DNA of 64,000 nucleotides from Pseudanabaena sp. ABRG5-3 (GCF_003967015.1 NZ_AP017560.1:2970048-3034047), one strand, 5' to 3'; positions 52,882 to 62,296 are shown, numbered from the stretch's first letter. The notes: generated by a model from the sequence alone, not told the origin. Numbers and translations are program-made.

Positions 52882-54258
52882 TTAAGCAACTTCTGCGGGT
52901 TCCCTAGTTTCTAATGAAAGCCCACCTGCGCGGATTCCTTCCATTTCTTCCAATACCTGCAAGTATCTACCCGTGATAATTCTCGCGCCACGACGATGGG
53001 TGAAGTAGTTCCATCCCCACTGCACCATGACCAGCAATTTATTATCAAATTCCACGAGATAGTAAATATGCACAAATGTCCAGATAAACCATGCTAGCCA
53101 ACCCTTCAGGCGCAGGAACTTGAAGTCCACAACTGCTTCATGGCGACCGATAACAGCAAGACTTCCGAAATCCCAATACTTAAATTTGGCAGGTTCCTTT
53201 TCTTGTACCTTCGCTTCAATATGATGCGCGACATATTCACCCTGCTGCATCGCCACAGGCGCAACCCCTGGAAGTGGGCGATCGCCTTGGTGGGGATAGT
53301 TCGCCAAGTCACCAATCACATAGACATTGGGATAATTAGCGATCGACATATCAGGCTGGACGATTACACGACCAACCCGATCTAGTTCGGCATTAAGTCT
53401 CTCTCCTAAGACTTTACCCATCGGTGAAGCCTTCACTCCCGCCGCCCAGAGAATCGTTTGGGCTTGAATCTGCTCAACTTGCTCACCACATTTGAAGGTC
53501 ACAACATGATCTTCAATGTTTGTCACCATCGCACTAGTTTTGACTTCCACTCCTAATTTCAGCAGAGATTCTTTTGCGGCGGCGGACAAATCTGCATGGT
53601 ATGGAGGTAATACGCGATCGGTTCCTTCGATCAAGATAATTCGCGCTTTCTTAGTGTCAATATTCGCAAATTCATCACTGAGGGTGCGATGGGCTAGTTC
53701 GGCTAAGGTTCCTGCGAGTTCCACGCCAGTTGGCCCCCCACCGATGACCACAAAGTTCATTAATGCTTCTTTAAACTTGGGATCATGGGTCTTTTCGGCT
53801 GCTTCAAAAGCGCTCAGGATGCGGCGACGCATATTAATCGCATCTTCAATGGTTTTTAATCCGGGGGCTTGCTCTGACCATTGATCATTCCCGAAGTAAT
53901 GGTGACTGACTCCTGTCGCCACGATCAGCGAGTCATAGCTTATGTCTAAGTGATTTTTTAATTTAACTACCTGCGCTTGGGGATCAATATCAAGGACTTC
54001 GCCCATGACGACGCTGATATTTTTGTATTCGGCGAGGACAGCCCGCAATGGTGAGGCGATATCGGCGGGGGAGAGGCTGCCTGTGGCGACTTGGTAAAGT
54101 AGGGGCTGGAAGAGGTGAAAGTTGCGTTTGTCGATGAGGGTTACTTTAACGGGAACCTTTGATTTGCCTAGTTTTTGGGCGGCATAGAGTCCCCCAAAGC
54201 CACCGCCAATAATCACAACATGATGGGGTGCGCTTTCATTTTGAGTATCTAGAGACAT
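52882..54258 (-). CDS. Type II NAD(P)H dehydrogenase (NDH-2)
   Basis: Single-subunit FAD enzyme that passes electrons from NAD(P)H to quinone without pumping protons. 458 residues: FAD motif VVIIGGGFGGLYAAQKL with the usual KRNFHLFQPLLYQVA, NAD motif VVIGGGPTGVELAGTLAEL, and C-terminal YVIGDLANY and PVAMQQGEYVA; a hydrophobic C-terminal part (GWLAWFIWTFVHIYYLVEF) attaches to the membrane. Cyanobacteria have several (Ndb proteins); this cannot be assigned to one. Monocistronic. Confidence 0.92.
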   Translation of the reverse strand: MSLDTQNESAPHHVVIIGGGFGGLYAAQKLGKSKVPVKVTLIDKRNFHLFQPLLYQVATGSLSPADIASPLRAVLAEYKNISVVMGEVLDIDPQAQVVKLKNHLDISYDSLIVATGVSHHYFGNDQWSEQAPGLKTIEDAINMRRRILSAFEAAEKTHDPKFKEALMNFVVIGGGPTGVELAGTLAELAHRTLSDEFANIDTKKARIILIEGTDRVLPPYHADLSAAAKESLLKLGVEVKTSAMVTNIEDHVVTFKCGEQVEQIQAQTILWAAGVKASPMGKVLGERLNAELDRVGRVIVQPDMSIANYPNVYVIGDLANYPHQGDRPLPGVAPVAMQQGEYVAHHIEAKVQEKEPAKFKYWDFGSLAVIGRHEAVVDFKFLRLKGWLAWFIWTFVHIYYLVEFDNKLLVMVQWGWNYFTHRRGARIITGRYLQVLEEMEGIRAGGLSLETREPAEVA

Positions 54259-54395
54259 GGCAAGTTTTTAAGTTGGGTGTGATGTTTTTGCTGACAGCAT
54301 CTTTAAAAATTATTATATATGTAAATAAAAATATCTTTTTGTATCTTTTTGTTCTGGAATGCTAGTGTTTAGATTATTAACCCAAAATACTCGTT

Positions 54396-54671
54396 ATGAA
54401 TGTGTCGGATAAACTGCGATCGCTAACCTATAGCCTAGATATCCAAATGGTTGGGGTATATTTTTGGTGTGGAAATTTTGTGATTCAGTTCGGTGGTACT
54501 GAGGTGGATGATGAGCCTTTTTATTATCCCTTTGTGGTTCCTACGTTTATTGGATTCGGCTTTGTACTTCCCAATTATTTTTCGTGGCATACTCCGTTTG
54601 ATCAGTTTAAGCGCATTGAGCGGAAGGTGAATAATGTAGCGGAAGGTTTTGAGACTCGTGCCGTTAAATGA
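54396..54671 (+). CDS. Small hypothetical protein
   Basis: 91 residues. It begins MNVSDKLRSLTYSLD and contains aromatic, hydrophobic segments (VGVYFWCGNFVIQFGG, FYYPFVVPTFIGFGFVLP). No family recognised. It overlaps the next small ORF by 23 bases in another frame. It could be an antitoxin-like or remnant gene in an accessory region; no ribosome binding site is clear. Confidence 0.4.
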   Translation: MNVSDKLRSLTYSLDIQMVGVYFWCGNFVIQFGGTEVDDEPFYYPFVVPTFIGFGFVLPNYFSWHTPFDQFKRIERKVNNVAEGFETRAVK

Positions 54672-54894
54672 ACATCCTGCAATCATTGGCTTACCTCCTT
54701 TTACGGTCAAGTCTCTACCTAAACAAGAGTTTTTTGCACTTCTTGAGAGTGCTGGTTATAGTGTGAGTGCCACTATGCCTTCTGGGAAACATAATTGTTT
54801 GAAGTATCTTTTTTCTCATAAAAAACATAATAGTGTGATGGCTGTCTACAACCCTGCGAATGATCGAATCGTTACGGCTTATCAGTTAGACTGA
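54649..54894 (+). CDS. Small hypothetical protein, possible toxin-antitoxin partner
   Basis: 81 residues, starting with TTG at 54649 or GTG at 54658. Pattern KQEFFALLESAGYSVSAT, SGKHNCLKYLF and IVTAYQLD gives alpha-beta-beta character, slightly reminiscent of HicA-like small folds, but not convincing. Its overlap with the upstream ORF suggests coupled expression. Function not assigned. Confidence 0.5.
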   Translation: MRLVPLNEHPAIIGLPPFTVKSLPKQEFFALLESAGYSVSATMPSGKHNCLKYLFSHKKHNSVMAVYNPANDRIVTAYQLD

Positions 54895-55758
54895 GATTTC
54901 CAACGTAAAGTACCAAAAGGCTATAGTTACTGTTGCTTCTCAATACTATTTGCAAAATCTCAAAAACGTGTGAACCGATAGCTTCAGGCTAGACTTGATG
55001 ATGAGGCGTTATTACATCGCAATCACTTTGGTGATATCTCTGAATAATCAAAAAGGCGATCGCTGAGCAATCAAAGTTAGTTTCACAACAGGTGCATCAG
55101 GGAAAAGAAAAACTTGCCCCATATCTGCGATTAATTGGTATCAATAATTATACAGTATTATATATTACGATAAAATCTCATATAATTTGTGTCTAAAAAT
55201 GGGCAGCTTTACTCTAACTAATCAAGAATTTGTTTGTATATTAAGCGAGGCTACTGGATTTAAAACAGGAGTTGCTTTAGATAAGGAGCAGTTATTACAA
55301 CTTTTTCCCGATGAATCAATATATAAAAAAACACTCTCTGTTGATAGTAAACAATATATAAGATTACACTCATCAGATGTCGATGAAATTTTTGTGCAGA
55401 TTCTTTACTATCTGGGGAATGTCGAATATCAAACAAACATTTCAAGTACTACTCGGCTCAGAGAAAAATACAAGAAGGATGACATTTTGCTCTCAATCTA
55501 TGAATCTATTCTAATGCTGTTTATTCAACATCATGAATTAATGATTCAGAAAGCAATATCAAATAAAACAAAATTACTAGATCCAACCGAATTTATGACA
55601 GAAGCCTGTCATAAATTCGGGGAAATCGGTCTTAGGATTAGCTATGAAATAATAAATGGTACTGTTGAAGACTCTCATTGTAATCTTTCATTTCCTAGAA
55701 TTCGACGATTTAATTGGGAAGATACGGTTAATTTAGAAAGTCTTTTTAAGTCTGAATC

Positions 55759-56793
55759 CTAAGTACAGGACAAAAATTTAATGGAGTTAAAAAAGGTAAC
55801 AGAATTGAGTTGTAAGTCAAAGATGATATGACGAAGGAAATCAAAACCAAGACGAAAAATACTCTTAGGCAAGCGACCATGCTTTTTCGGCTTGAGAGGA
55901 TTGAGTAAGAATTGCCATAAACCAGAAGAAAAACACCAACACAAAGCAAGAGTAAGTAAAGCAATGAGTTTAGAAAGCCGTTGCGAGTCCTGAAGATGTG
56001 TGGATTCTAAACAAAAGCCACGGGATTTAAAACAACCAAATAAAGTCTCAATGCCCCAACGCTTGGCATAGTCAGTAATAGCAGTATAAGGAGCATGGTC
56101 AGTAGCGACAATCAACAAATCGCCATCCTCCAAACGCATGGCAGCCACATACAGCCAATGTCCGAAAATATGTCTGCGTTTAGACAACACCCTAAATTCA
56201 CCAACTTGGAGATCTTGAAAACAAATGTCAGCACGTAGTTGTTTTTGTCCATCCTTGAGTACGGTATTTTTACGAATGCGGATTCTAAACGGGGTGCGTG
56301 GTTCACACAGCAAATAGTCAAACCACTCTTCTCCCACAAATTCACGGTCTGCGGTCAAAAAGTCGATTTTACGGGCTGCAAATATTTCTAGAAATCGATT
56401 CCACAGTTCACATCGTTCGCGGGTGTTAGAGTTGCCTTTTTTATCCAGCATTATCCATACCAACGGGAAAGCGATTCCATGATGCACTACTCCTAGAGTC
56501 AGCACGTTGAAAACGGTCTTGCCAAACTGCCAATCGGTGCGGTCGATTGAGATTACCCATGGTTCGGGTATTTGCATTACTTTGACGACAGTGAGGGCAA
56601 TGCTTTCATAGTCTAATTCAAAGTCTCGGAAGAATCTTTGTAGTCTTTTATAGTGCGATTCTACTTTGGCTTTGCCGCTAAATCCCGTCGCGATTTCGGC
56701 TAGGTTTACTGTCTTTACTCGTATTAGCGCGATCAGAAATGTGCACACAAATGCGAGTCTTGCTGCATTCCATTGCAGATGCTGCTGCAACAT
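55759..56793 (-). CDS. IS4-family transposase
   Basis: 344 residues with the DDE catalytic triad: ISIDRTDWQFG (first D), DFLTADREFVGEEW (second D) and YAKRWGIETLFGCFK, which matches the IS4 signature Y-(2)-R-(3)-E-(6)-K. N-terminal helical DNA-binding region. The ORF is complete and undamaged, so it may be active. Confidence 0.92.
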   Translation of the reverse strand: MLQQHLQWNAARLAFVCTFLIALIRVKTVNLAEIATGFSGKAKVESHYKRLQRFFRDFELDYESIALTVVKVMQIPEPWVISIDRTDWQFGKTVFNVLTLGVVHHGIAFPLVWIMLDKKGNSNTRERCELWNRFLEIFAARKIDFLTADREFVGEEWFDYLLCEPRTPFRIRIRKNTVLKDGQKQLRADICFQDLQVGEFRVLSKRRHIFGHWLYVAAMRLEDGDLLIVATDHAPYTAITDYAKRWGIETLFGCFKSRGFCLESTHLQDSQRLSKLIALLTLALCWCFSSGLWQFLLNPLKPKKHGRLPKSIFRLGFDFLRHIIFDLQLNSVTFFNSIKFLSCT

Positions 56794-56901
56794 TTCTCGG
56801 AATAGGTTAATCTCTTTGATAGGGGTTTTATGGTTAGATGTGGTTATCTTTTATAAAACCCCTTTCTCTATACTTTGGCAACTTTTTGTCCTGTACCTAG
56901 G
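55759..56901 (-). mobile_element. IS4-family insertion sequence (1143 bp)
   Basis: Ends are inverted: CTAAGTACAGGACAAAAA at the left, and TTTTTGTCCTGTACCTAGG at the right. The target duplication is TCTGAATC (8 bp; 55751-55758 and 56902-56909), though seven or eight bases cannot be told apart. One transposase gene fills most of the element. The transposase stop codon is formed by the left terminal bases. It appears intact and probably recently inserted. Confidence 0.88.
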
Positions 56902-57417
56902 TCTGAATCACTAGAAAGTAAGTATGGTCATTTTATCGATCAACGATTTATCGATTACTTATACAGAAATCAAGATAGACTAGGAGAAATTAATTGGAGA
57001 AAATTTGAAGGTCTAACAGCCGAATATTTTACTCGTGAAGGATATAAAGTTAATATAGGTGAAGGAAGAAACGATGGAGGAATTGATATAAGAGTGTGGA
57101 AAGACGAAGCAGATGATAATGATCCTCCACTAATATTAGTACAATGTAAAAGATACAAGGAGAAAAATACAATTGACAAAACTGTAGTAAAAGCACTGTG
57201 GGCTGATGTTAAGTGGGAGAACGCAGAATCAGGATTAATAGTAACTACTTCATCTATATCCCTTGGAGCAAAAAAAGATTGTATTGCTAGAGGATACAAT
57301 ATCCAGCAGGCTGATAAAACGGTCATCTCAACTTGGTTACAGAATATGAGAACTATTGGGAATGGCGTATTTATGGGAGAGTAAGATAGCCAACTTTGTA
57401 GTGCGATCGCTGGTTAC

Positions 57418-57714
57418 TTAATAGGCTGAATCATGATCAGAATGCAAGGATAAAAATCTTAGATAATCACCTTCTCGAACAGCAACAGCTCGGCATTTTT
57501 GAGTAATTCTCAAACTATAGAGCTTTTCACCATTTTTCCCCTGTTTAGAACGAATCAATTCCCATTTTAAGCCCTGATCTTTATACAGTTGCTCCCAAGT
57601 CAACTGAGAAATTTTTCTAAGAACCTTTAAGACAGCAAGAGCTTCAGATTTCTGCAAAGCAAATAAATCTTGTTGAAAAACAGGGTTATTTAGATCGAGT
57701 AAAATTCTACTCAT
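57418..57714 (-). CDS. Type II toxin-like protein (RelE/ParE-like)
   Basis: 98 residues, small alpha/beta protein with EALAVLKVLRKISQLTWEQL, KWELIRSKQGKNGEKLYSLRITQKCRAVAV and a final LRFLSLHSDHD. The pattern (helices, then Y/L-R-I-T and R-A-V) is that of RelE/HigB-type ribonuclease toxins. It overlaps the upstream antitoxin-like gene by 8 bases. Toxicity not shown. Confidence 0.65.
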   Translation of the reverse strand: MSRILLDLNNPVFQQDLFALQKSEALAVLKVLRKISQLTWEQLYKDQGLKWELIRSKQGKNGEKLYSLRITQKCRAVAVREGDYLRFLSLHSDHDSAY

Positions 57715-57958
57715 TATTAAATAATTGCACTTCTAATGAGTCTAGATTCGATAACTGAGAGGGATGATCATGGTTCCACTGTAGAGCTTTATCCAGTTTC
57801 TTCGAGAAAGAATCCTCATGTAACCAACTTTCAGAAGGAAATGATTGCTTCAATAGAAGATTGTAAAACGCATCCCATTCCTTACCCCATTGCTCCAAAT
57901 TAATGACAACGGCAGTCTTCTCTCCTTGATCATCTATGATATATTCAATGCCTTTCAT
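57707..57958 (-). CDS. Antitoxin-like protein
   Basis: 83 residues. N-terminal GIEYIIDDQGEKTAVVINLEQWGKEW is the pattern of Phd/RelB-like antitoxins used widely in cyanobacteria; the C-terminal half (KLDKALQWNHDHPS) is polar and likely binds the toxin. Located before the toxin gene, as expected, with an 8-base overlap. Probably represses its own operon. Confidence 0.65.
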   Translation of the reverse strand: MKGIEYIIDDQGEKTAVVINLEQWGKEWDAFYNLLLKQSFPSESWLHEDSFSKKLDKALQWNHDHPSQLSNLDSLEVQLFNNE

Positions 57959-58193
57959 AGGAAAAAATAGCAGTAATTTCAGTAAATTATATCATTTTTC
58001 ACTTTTGAAAGTGCGATTGGTGATCTTGTAATTTACTGCCCAGAAAGTAACTTACTAGTAAATGCCCAGATCTCCAACTTTTTGGATGACTAGCAAAATC
58101 TATCTGCGATCACTCAAAAACTTTTGCTTTAAAAATAAGGCGATCGCTTTGCAAGATATAATTTAATCACTTAACTTAAAGTATTAAGAACTC

Positions 58194-59759
58194 ATGCACA
58201 CATTATTGAGTCCTGCAATGATTTCTCTATCTACGGTATTCCCTTATCTATTCCCTACGACAATGATCATGATTGCAGGAATACTTGGCTGGCAATATTG
58301 GGCAAAAAGAAAACGTTATCAATCTCTGAAAGCATTACCTTCTCCGTCAGGACATTGGTTATTAGGAAACATTCCTCAAATATTGGCAGCAGTAAAGAAA
58401 AAACAATTTTTTCAACTACTGTTTGATTGGAGTAAGCAATATGGTTCGATCTATGTTTATTGGGCAGGTGCTCCTGTTGTCGTTTTAAGTAAGCCTTCAG
58501 TCATTGAAAGCACGGTTATCAATGGCATGAGAGATGGGAGCTTAATTAGGTCTCAAACTGCAACTCGTGCTTGGAATGATATTAGTGGTGCAATTTTACT
58601 CGGACAAAGTGGAGCAGAATGGCAATGGCGACGCAAAGCTTGGAATCCAGAATTTAGCCCAGTGGGAATTTCGGCATATATCGGCGTTGTCGAGCAAGCC
58701 TGTTCGCAAATTACTAACAAAATTACAGCCGATGTTTCTTCAGAATCAATTCCTGTCGATCGCTTGTTTGTGGAATTGACAATGCGGGTAATTGCTAGCT
58801 TACTGTTAGGCATTCCTGTAGATAGCAAAGTCGTTGGTCCTGAGGGATCGCCCCTAGATGTTCCCAAAGTTTACGAAGCAATGTCAGTCCTTGGCTATCG
58901 ATTTCTGCGTGTCGCCACAGGTGAAAAGCCTTGGCAGAAATATTTACCTACACAAACATCTCGCGATTATTGGGCAGCCCGACGATATATTGAACAATTT
59001 CTCACGCCTCGTGTAGACCTTGCTCTGCAACTCAGAGATCAACAGGTTAAGGACTCTAGTTCGATTTCTCCTTTATTCCAAGAGTCGATGTTGGTCAAAA
59101 TTGCCTCTAAAGAACCTCGTTATACAAGGGAGACGCTGATTGCTGAGGTAATTGAGTTAATGATTGCTGGGACTGATACTACAGCCCATACTCTATCCTT
59201 TACCGTTGGTGAGTTAGCTGCTCATCCAGAGGTTTTCCAAAAAGCTCAAGCGATCGCCGATCAGGTATGGCAAAAGCATGGAGCTATTTCTATTGAAAGT
59301 CTGAAAGAACTCAACTATATCCGTGCCATTGTTAAAGAAACACTTCGTCTCTATTCCGTTGCGTCTGGTTCTACTTCATTACAAGTGGTCAAACCAACCA
59401 CCATTGAGGGAATGACCATTCCTGTAGGTACGAAAATATTTTGGTCAATGCTAGCTGCTGGAAGGGATGCTGAGACATATTCCCAACCTGATAAATTTCT
59501 ACCAGAGCGTTGGCTCGAAGAAGGGCATGGAAGTCTTTCCCTACCGATGATTGATTTTGGATCAGGTTCGCATCGCTGTCTCGGTGAACATTTAGCAATG
59601 CTAGAAGCAACGATTATGTTGGCGCAGCTATTGAGAAATTTTGACTGGGAGTTGGTCAATGGTCGTGCATCTCTGGAAAATCTCCAACAGAATCTCTTGA
59701 TTTATCCTGCCGATGGGATGCCCTTGCGATTTCGCTTGAGGGAATCTATAAGCATTTAG
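58194..59759 (+). CDS. Cytochrome P450
   Basis: 521 residues. An N-terminal membrane anchor (LFPTTMIMIAGILGWQYW) is present, then the proline-rich hinge LPSPSGHWLLGN. I-helix oxygen motif LMIAGTDTTAHTL, K-helix KETLRL, PERF-region PERWLEE, and heme loop FGSGSHRCLGE with the thiolate cysteine. A class II-type monooxygenase; bacterial P450s with a membrane anchor are unusual but known in cyanobacteria (CYP110-like). Substrate not predictable. Its last codons overlap the convergent DUF4336 gene by four bases. Confidence 0.93.
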   Translation: MHTLLSPAMISLSTVFPYLFPTTMIMIAGILGWQYWAKRKRYQSLKALPSPSGHWLLGNIPQILAAVKKKQFFQLLFDWSKQYGSIYVYWAGAPVVVLSKPSVIESTVINGMRDGSLIRSQTATRAWNDISGAILLGQSGAEWQWRRKAWNPEFSPVGISAYIGVVEQACSQITNKITADVSSESIPVDRLFVELTMRVIASLLLGIPVDSKVVGPEGSPLDVPKVYEAMSVLGYRFLRVATGEKPWQKYLPTQTSRDYWAARRYIEQFLTPRVDLALQLRDQQVKDSSSISPLFQESMLVKIASKEPRYTRETLIAEVIELMIAGTDTTAHTLSFTVGELAAHPEVFQKAQAIADQVWQKHGAISIESLKELNYIRAIVKETLRLYSVASGSTSLQVVKPTTIEGMTIPVGTKIFWSMLAAGRDAETYSQPDKFLPERWLEEGHGSLSLPMIDFGSGSHRCLGEHLAMLEATIMLAQLLRNFDWELVNGRASLENLQQNLLIYPADGMPLRFRLRESISI

Positions 59760-60976
59760 ATTTTGTCCTTTGCTGCTGTAGTAATACGATTATTTTGCAA
59801 AATATCATTGATTTGATTGAGAACCTCAAAATCTTCCTCAGGGAGGTGGGGAATATATGATAATTGCGGATTCTTTTCTAAAAAGCTAAAGGCTCGGCGA
59901 AAATCATTGGGTGTTGCCGCGATCGCATTATCAAAGTGGCAAGGAACAATCCGCACAAAATTCCAGCTAGCAACCTGATCCGCCCATGCAATTACCGTTT
60001 GTGGATCACGATTGAGAATGAGAGTCTGGAGGATGGGCGCAACGAAAATACGTCCATTGCCACGTAGAGCTTCAAAGGATTGATACCAGTTATATTTCCA
60101 GCGGAAAGGGTATAGACCGAACAAGGCTTTGCGCGATCGCTCTGGGGCTTTCGCAATATCTAGTAAAGCTTGAAAAAAGGAAACAGTTTCCAAAACTTGG
60201 GGACGGAAATAGAATAGAAATAAAGCCGTTCTTTGCCAACCACGAATCCGATTTACTTCTGTATCGACAATGGGTTCATCTGCACCATCTCTAGCATGGA
60301 ATAGTAATGGATAGGGATTGATTTGCAAAATTTCTGGTGGCTTTTCTGGAACAGAAACAATCGTGTCGGTAACTAAAAGAGTCTGCGATCGCTTATCAAA
60401 TAGTGCTACCTCCGCAAATTTTCCTAAACCCAATTCAATCGAACCTAGAACCGCATAGTCAAACTGATCGGCAAAGGGAACCTTCGAGCTATCCTCAGGT
60501 AATAGGGATGTACGCCCCCAAGGTAAACCTAACCAACTAAGCGGCAAATTGAAGGGGAAGCTCCATTGGTGCGGCGAGACATAAACGTGAGCCTTAGGAA
60601 ACTGCCGTGCAAAGGGACCTACAAATACCTTATGCTCGATCCCTGACACCGTGGGCAAAATGATGTATTTGACCTCACCATGCTCGGCGACCAGTTCATT
60701 AACGAGGCGAATACATTCGGGAGTTGGGGCAACGGGGGCATATACCAGCAGTCCGCCAGCCGCCAACTTCACTACCGTCATGCGGATCGGTACAACTACA
60801 TAAAAAATCCCCTGAATCTGCTCGAAAGTCCAGATTGCATCCTTGACAATTTCTTTGCGAATAGTGCGTCTTTGACCATAGGGATAAAGCGGCACAACCT
60901 GCCAAAATTTCCACGACCAGTCCTTTGGGCTGCTTGGCTCATGCTCAGACTTGTGATGTGTTGCTTGGGCAGTCAT
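59756..60976 (-). CDS. DUF4336 domain protein
   Basis: 406 residues of a metallo-beta-lactamase-like domain family (DUF4336). Seen are GGLLVYAPVAPTPECIRLV, KYIILPTVSGIEHKVF, LLVTDTIVSVPE and RIVPCHFDNAI, which keep the fold but lack the usual H-x-H-x-D-H metal motif. Two internal hydrophobic stretches are only moderately long. Convergent with and touching the P450 gene (four-base overlap), suggesting a conserved pair but not an operon. Confidence 0.82.
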   Translation of the reverse strand: MTAQATHHKSEHEPSSPKDWSWKFWQVVPLYPYGQRRTIRKEIVKDAIWTFEQIQGIFYVVVPIRMTVVKLAAGGLLVYAPVAPTPECIRLVNELVAEHGEVKYIILPTVSGIEHKVFVGPFARQFPKAHVYVSPHQWSFPFNLPLSWLGLPWGRTSLLPEDSSKVPFADQFDYAVLGSIELGLGKFAEVALFDKRSQTLLVTDTIVSVPEKPPEILQINPYPLLFHARDGADEPIVDTEVNRIRGWQRTALFLFYFRPQVLETVSFFQALLDIAKAPERSRKALFGLYPFRWKYNWYQSFEALRGNGRIFVAPILQTLILNRDPQTVIAWADQVASWNFVRIVPCHFDNAIAATPNDFRRAFSFLEKNPQLSYIPHLPEEDFEVLNQINDILQNNRITTAAKDKI

Positions 60977-61067
60977 TAACCTCGCTCTCAGTACGCATAC
61001 TATTTACAGTGCAAATATCATAATGCGATCGCTATCACCAATCAAACTTTCATTAAATAATCATATA

Positions 61068-61122
61068 TCAAGAACTGATTTTTTTAGCGTGGCTTTGCCA
61101 CGCTAAAAAAATCAGTTCTTGA
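61068..61122. terminator. Perfect 26-bp hairpin ending the tRNA array
   Basis: Arms at 61068-61093 and 61097-61122 are exact copies around TTT (GGC-TTT-GCC). It lies just past the 3' end of the last tRNA gene on the minus strand and includes a T-rich arm, so it probably terminates the array. Confidence 0.85.
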
Positions 61123-61136
61123 TTAAATCGCAAAAA

Positions 61137-61208
61137 CAGGAATGGTAGGACTCGAACCTACACAGATCGATTTAGAAGATCGATGCCCCTCCATTAGGCG
61201 ACATTCCC
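61137..61208 (-). tRNA. tRNA-Arg(UCU)
   Basis: Acceptor GGGAATG/CATTCCT with a G-U first pair, D arm GCCT-AATGGAG-GGGC, anticodon loop CTTCTAA in a TCGAT/ATCGA stem, T arm GTAGG-TTCGAGT-CCTAC, G73. Last tRNA of the minus-strand array; no encoded CCA. Confidence 0.85.
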
Positions 61209-61216
61209 AAAATATC

Positions 61217-61249
61217 AAACAGAATGAGTGCAAAGCACTCATTCTGTTT
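61217..61249. terminator. Perfect 15-bp hairpin at end of embedded gene
   Basis: AAACAGAATGAGTGC-AAA-GCACTCATTCTGTTT, overlapping the stop codon of the 61248-61718 gene. Confidence 0.8.
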
Positions 61250-61718
61250 ATTTGGATCGCTTTGCTTCACATAACAACCCTGTTTCAGGATGAACATAAA
61301 ACTCGTCATACCTTCTGCCAAAACATCCATCGCCAAGGTAGCGAGGTTGATATGGCTTACGGCAGGGCTTGCCATCGACAATTTCGACATAGCGTTCCAC
61401 ATACTGCCAGAGATGCGTAACCACATGCTGTCCAGTCACGGTTCTTTGGCCGAGGCGATCGCATAGTTCGCTGTACACCAGATCCCAAGGTTGACCAACA
61501 TGCGATCGCAAAAATCGCCGTAATGGAGCCAGATGATCGGAAAAATATTTGGTTTTCTGTCTCACTTTGATTAAGTAGGGACTGAGTAAACCATCTTCGC
61601 TAGCTTCAAGGGTTAAGCGATCGAGTTTCTTTCGCACACCTTTTAATCTGCGAGAGCTTTGTCTCATGCCACCACGCGGACGTTCGATCACAATTTCTTC
61701 GAGGCGATGTTCGCTCAT
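61248..61718 (-). CDS. Unknown protein embedded in the tRNA array
   Basis: 156 residues, basic, no membrane segment. N-terminus IVIERPRGGMRQSSRRLKGVRKKLDRL is strongly positive, then LAPLRRFLRSHVGQPWDLVYSELCDRL, then HVVTHLWQYVERYVEIVDGKPCRKPY and a C-terminal FYVHPETGLLC. I have the impression that such proteins occur beside Ro60 or tRNA-like loci in other bacteria, but this is not checked. The gene lies between tRNA-Thr and tRNA-Arg in the same transcript direction, so it is likely co-expressed with the tRNAs. Positive charge suggests nucleic acid binding. Confidence 0.7.
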   Translation of the reverse strand: MSEHRLEEIVIERPRGGMRQSSRRLKGVRKKLDRLTLEASEDGLLSPYLIKVRQKTKYFSDHLAPLRRFLRSHVGQPWDLVYSELCDRLGQRTVTGQHVVTHLWQYVERYVEIVDGKPCRKPYQPRYLGDGCFGRRYDEFYVHPETGLLCEAKRSK

Positions 61719-61867
61719 AATCTCAAATATCTAATAACGGAATTCTGAAAGCTGATGATGAGGTAAAAAAATTTCAATGAATCTGGCGAGTAAAAATGCA
61801 ACATGATCGTTCTCCTTAACTAGTTAAGTAATGGAAGTCGCTGTAGGATACTTCTATTACAGGTTTA

Positions 61868-61940
61868 AGCTGATGACAGGAATTGAACCTGTAACATTCT
61901 GTTTACAAGACAGATGCTCTGCCAGTTGAGCTACACCAGC
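61868..61940 (-). tRNA. tRNA-Thr(UGU)
   Basis: Acceptor GCTGGTG/CATCAGC, D arm GCTC-AACTGGCA-GAGC, anticodon arm TCTGT-CTTGTAA-ACAGA, T arm ACAGG-TTCAATT-CCTGT. T73, no CCA. A regular clover leaf. Confidence 0.9.
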
Positions 61941-62078
61941 AAAAGTACAGTGCTTTGCGCTGACTTGAAACCCAGAGAAAATTTTGAAAGCGCGGCTTCG
62001 CCGCGCTTTCAAAATTTTCTCTGGACTACAGACTGTATTTTTAGATTCATCTGCATGATGAATCTAAATCATATTTGG

Positions 62079-62152
62079 TTGCAGAGGCAGGAGTTGAACC
62101 TGCCGATTTTGAGGTTATGAGTCTCAAGAGCCTCCCTTGCTCCATCTCTGCA
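62079..62152 (-). tRNA. tRNA-Met(CAU), elongator-like
   Basis: Acceptor TGCAGAG/CTCTGCA, anticodon loop CTCATAA in a TGAGA/CCTCA stem (one A-C mismatch), T arm GCAGG-TTCAACT-CCTGC, A73. The D arm (GAGC-AAGGGAG-GCTC) is unusual. It could also be a tRNA-Ile with modified C34 (CAU), which cannot be told from sequence alone. Confidence 0.75.
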
Positions 62153-62222
62153 TAGCTTTCTCAATCGCAGAGAACCTTGCTTTGCAAGGTTCTCTGCGAT
62201 TAGTCTCAGCGCTTAGCGCTGT

Positions 62223-62296
62223 ATCCAAGTGATAGGGATTGAACCTATGACCTTCTGCTCCCAAAGCAGCCGCGCTACCTCTGCGCCACACCTGGA
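62223..62296 (-). tRNA. tRNA-Pro(UGG)
   Basis: Acceptor TCCAGGT/ACTTGGA, D arm GCGC-AGAGGTA-GCGC, anticodon loop TTTGGGA on a CTGC/GCAG stem, T arm ATAGG-TTCAATC-CCTAT, T73. First pair T-A, atypical for housekeeping tRNA-Pro. Confidence 0.8.

Larger units (their letters stand above)
55199..57384 (+). pseudogene. Restriction-endonuclease-like gene split by an IS4-type element
   Basis: The left part (55199-55762) encodes about 187 residues (MGSFTLTNQEF...) of unknown N-terminal domain and ends SES* in the target sequence. The right part (56902-57384) resumes in the same frame at SESLESKYGHFID and has a Mrr-type PD-(D/E)XK core: EYFTREGYKVNIG, DGGIDIRVW, LVQCKRYKEKNTID. Removing the element with one copy of TCTGAATC restores one frame of about 350 residues. 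So the gene was recently broken. The right part could still be translated separately, but it lacks an obvious start. Confidence 0.82.

Noticed and set aside
54895..55186. Gene remnant coding for RLDDEALLHRNHFGDISE
   Set aside because: A short open stretch only; no start, no neighbour frame and no recognised family, so it is not reported as a pseudogene.
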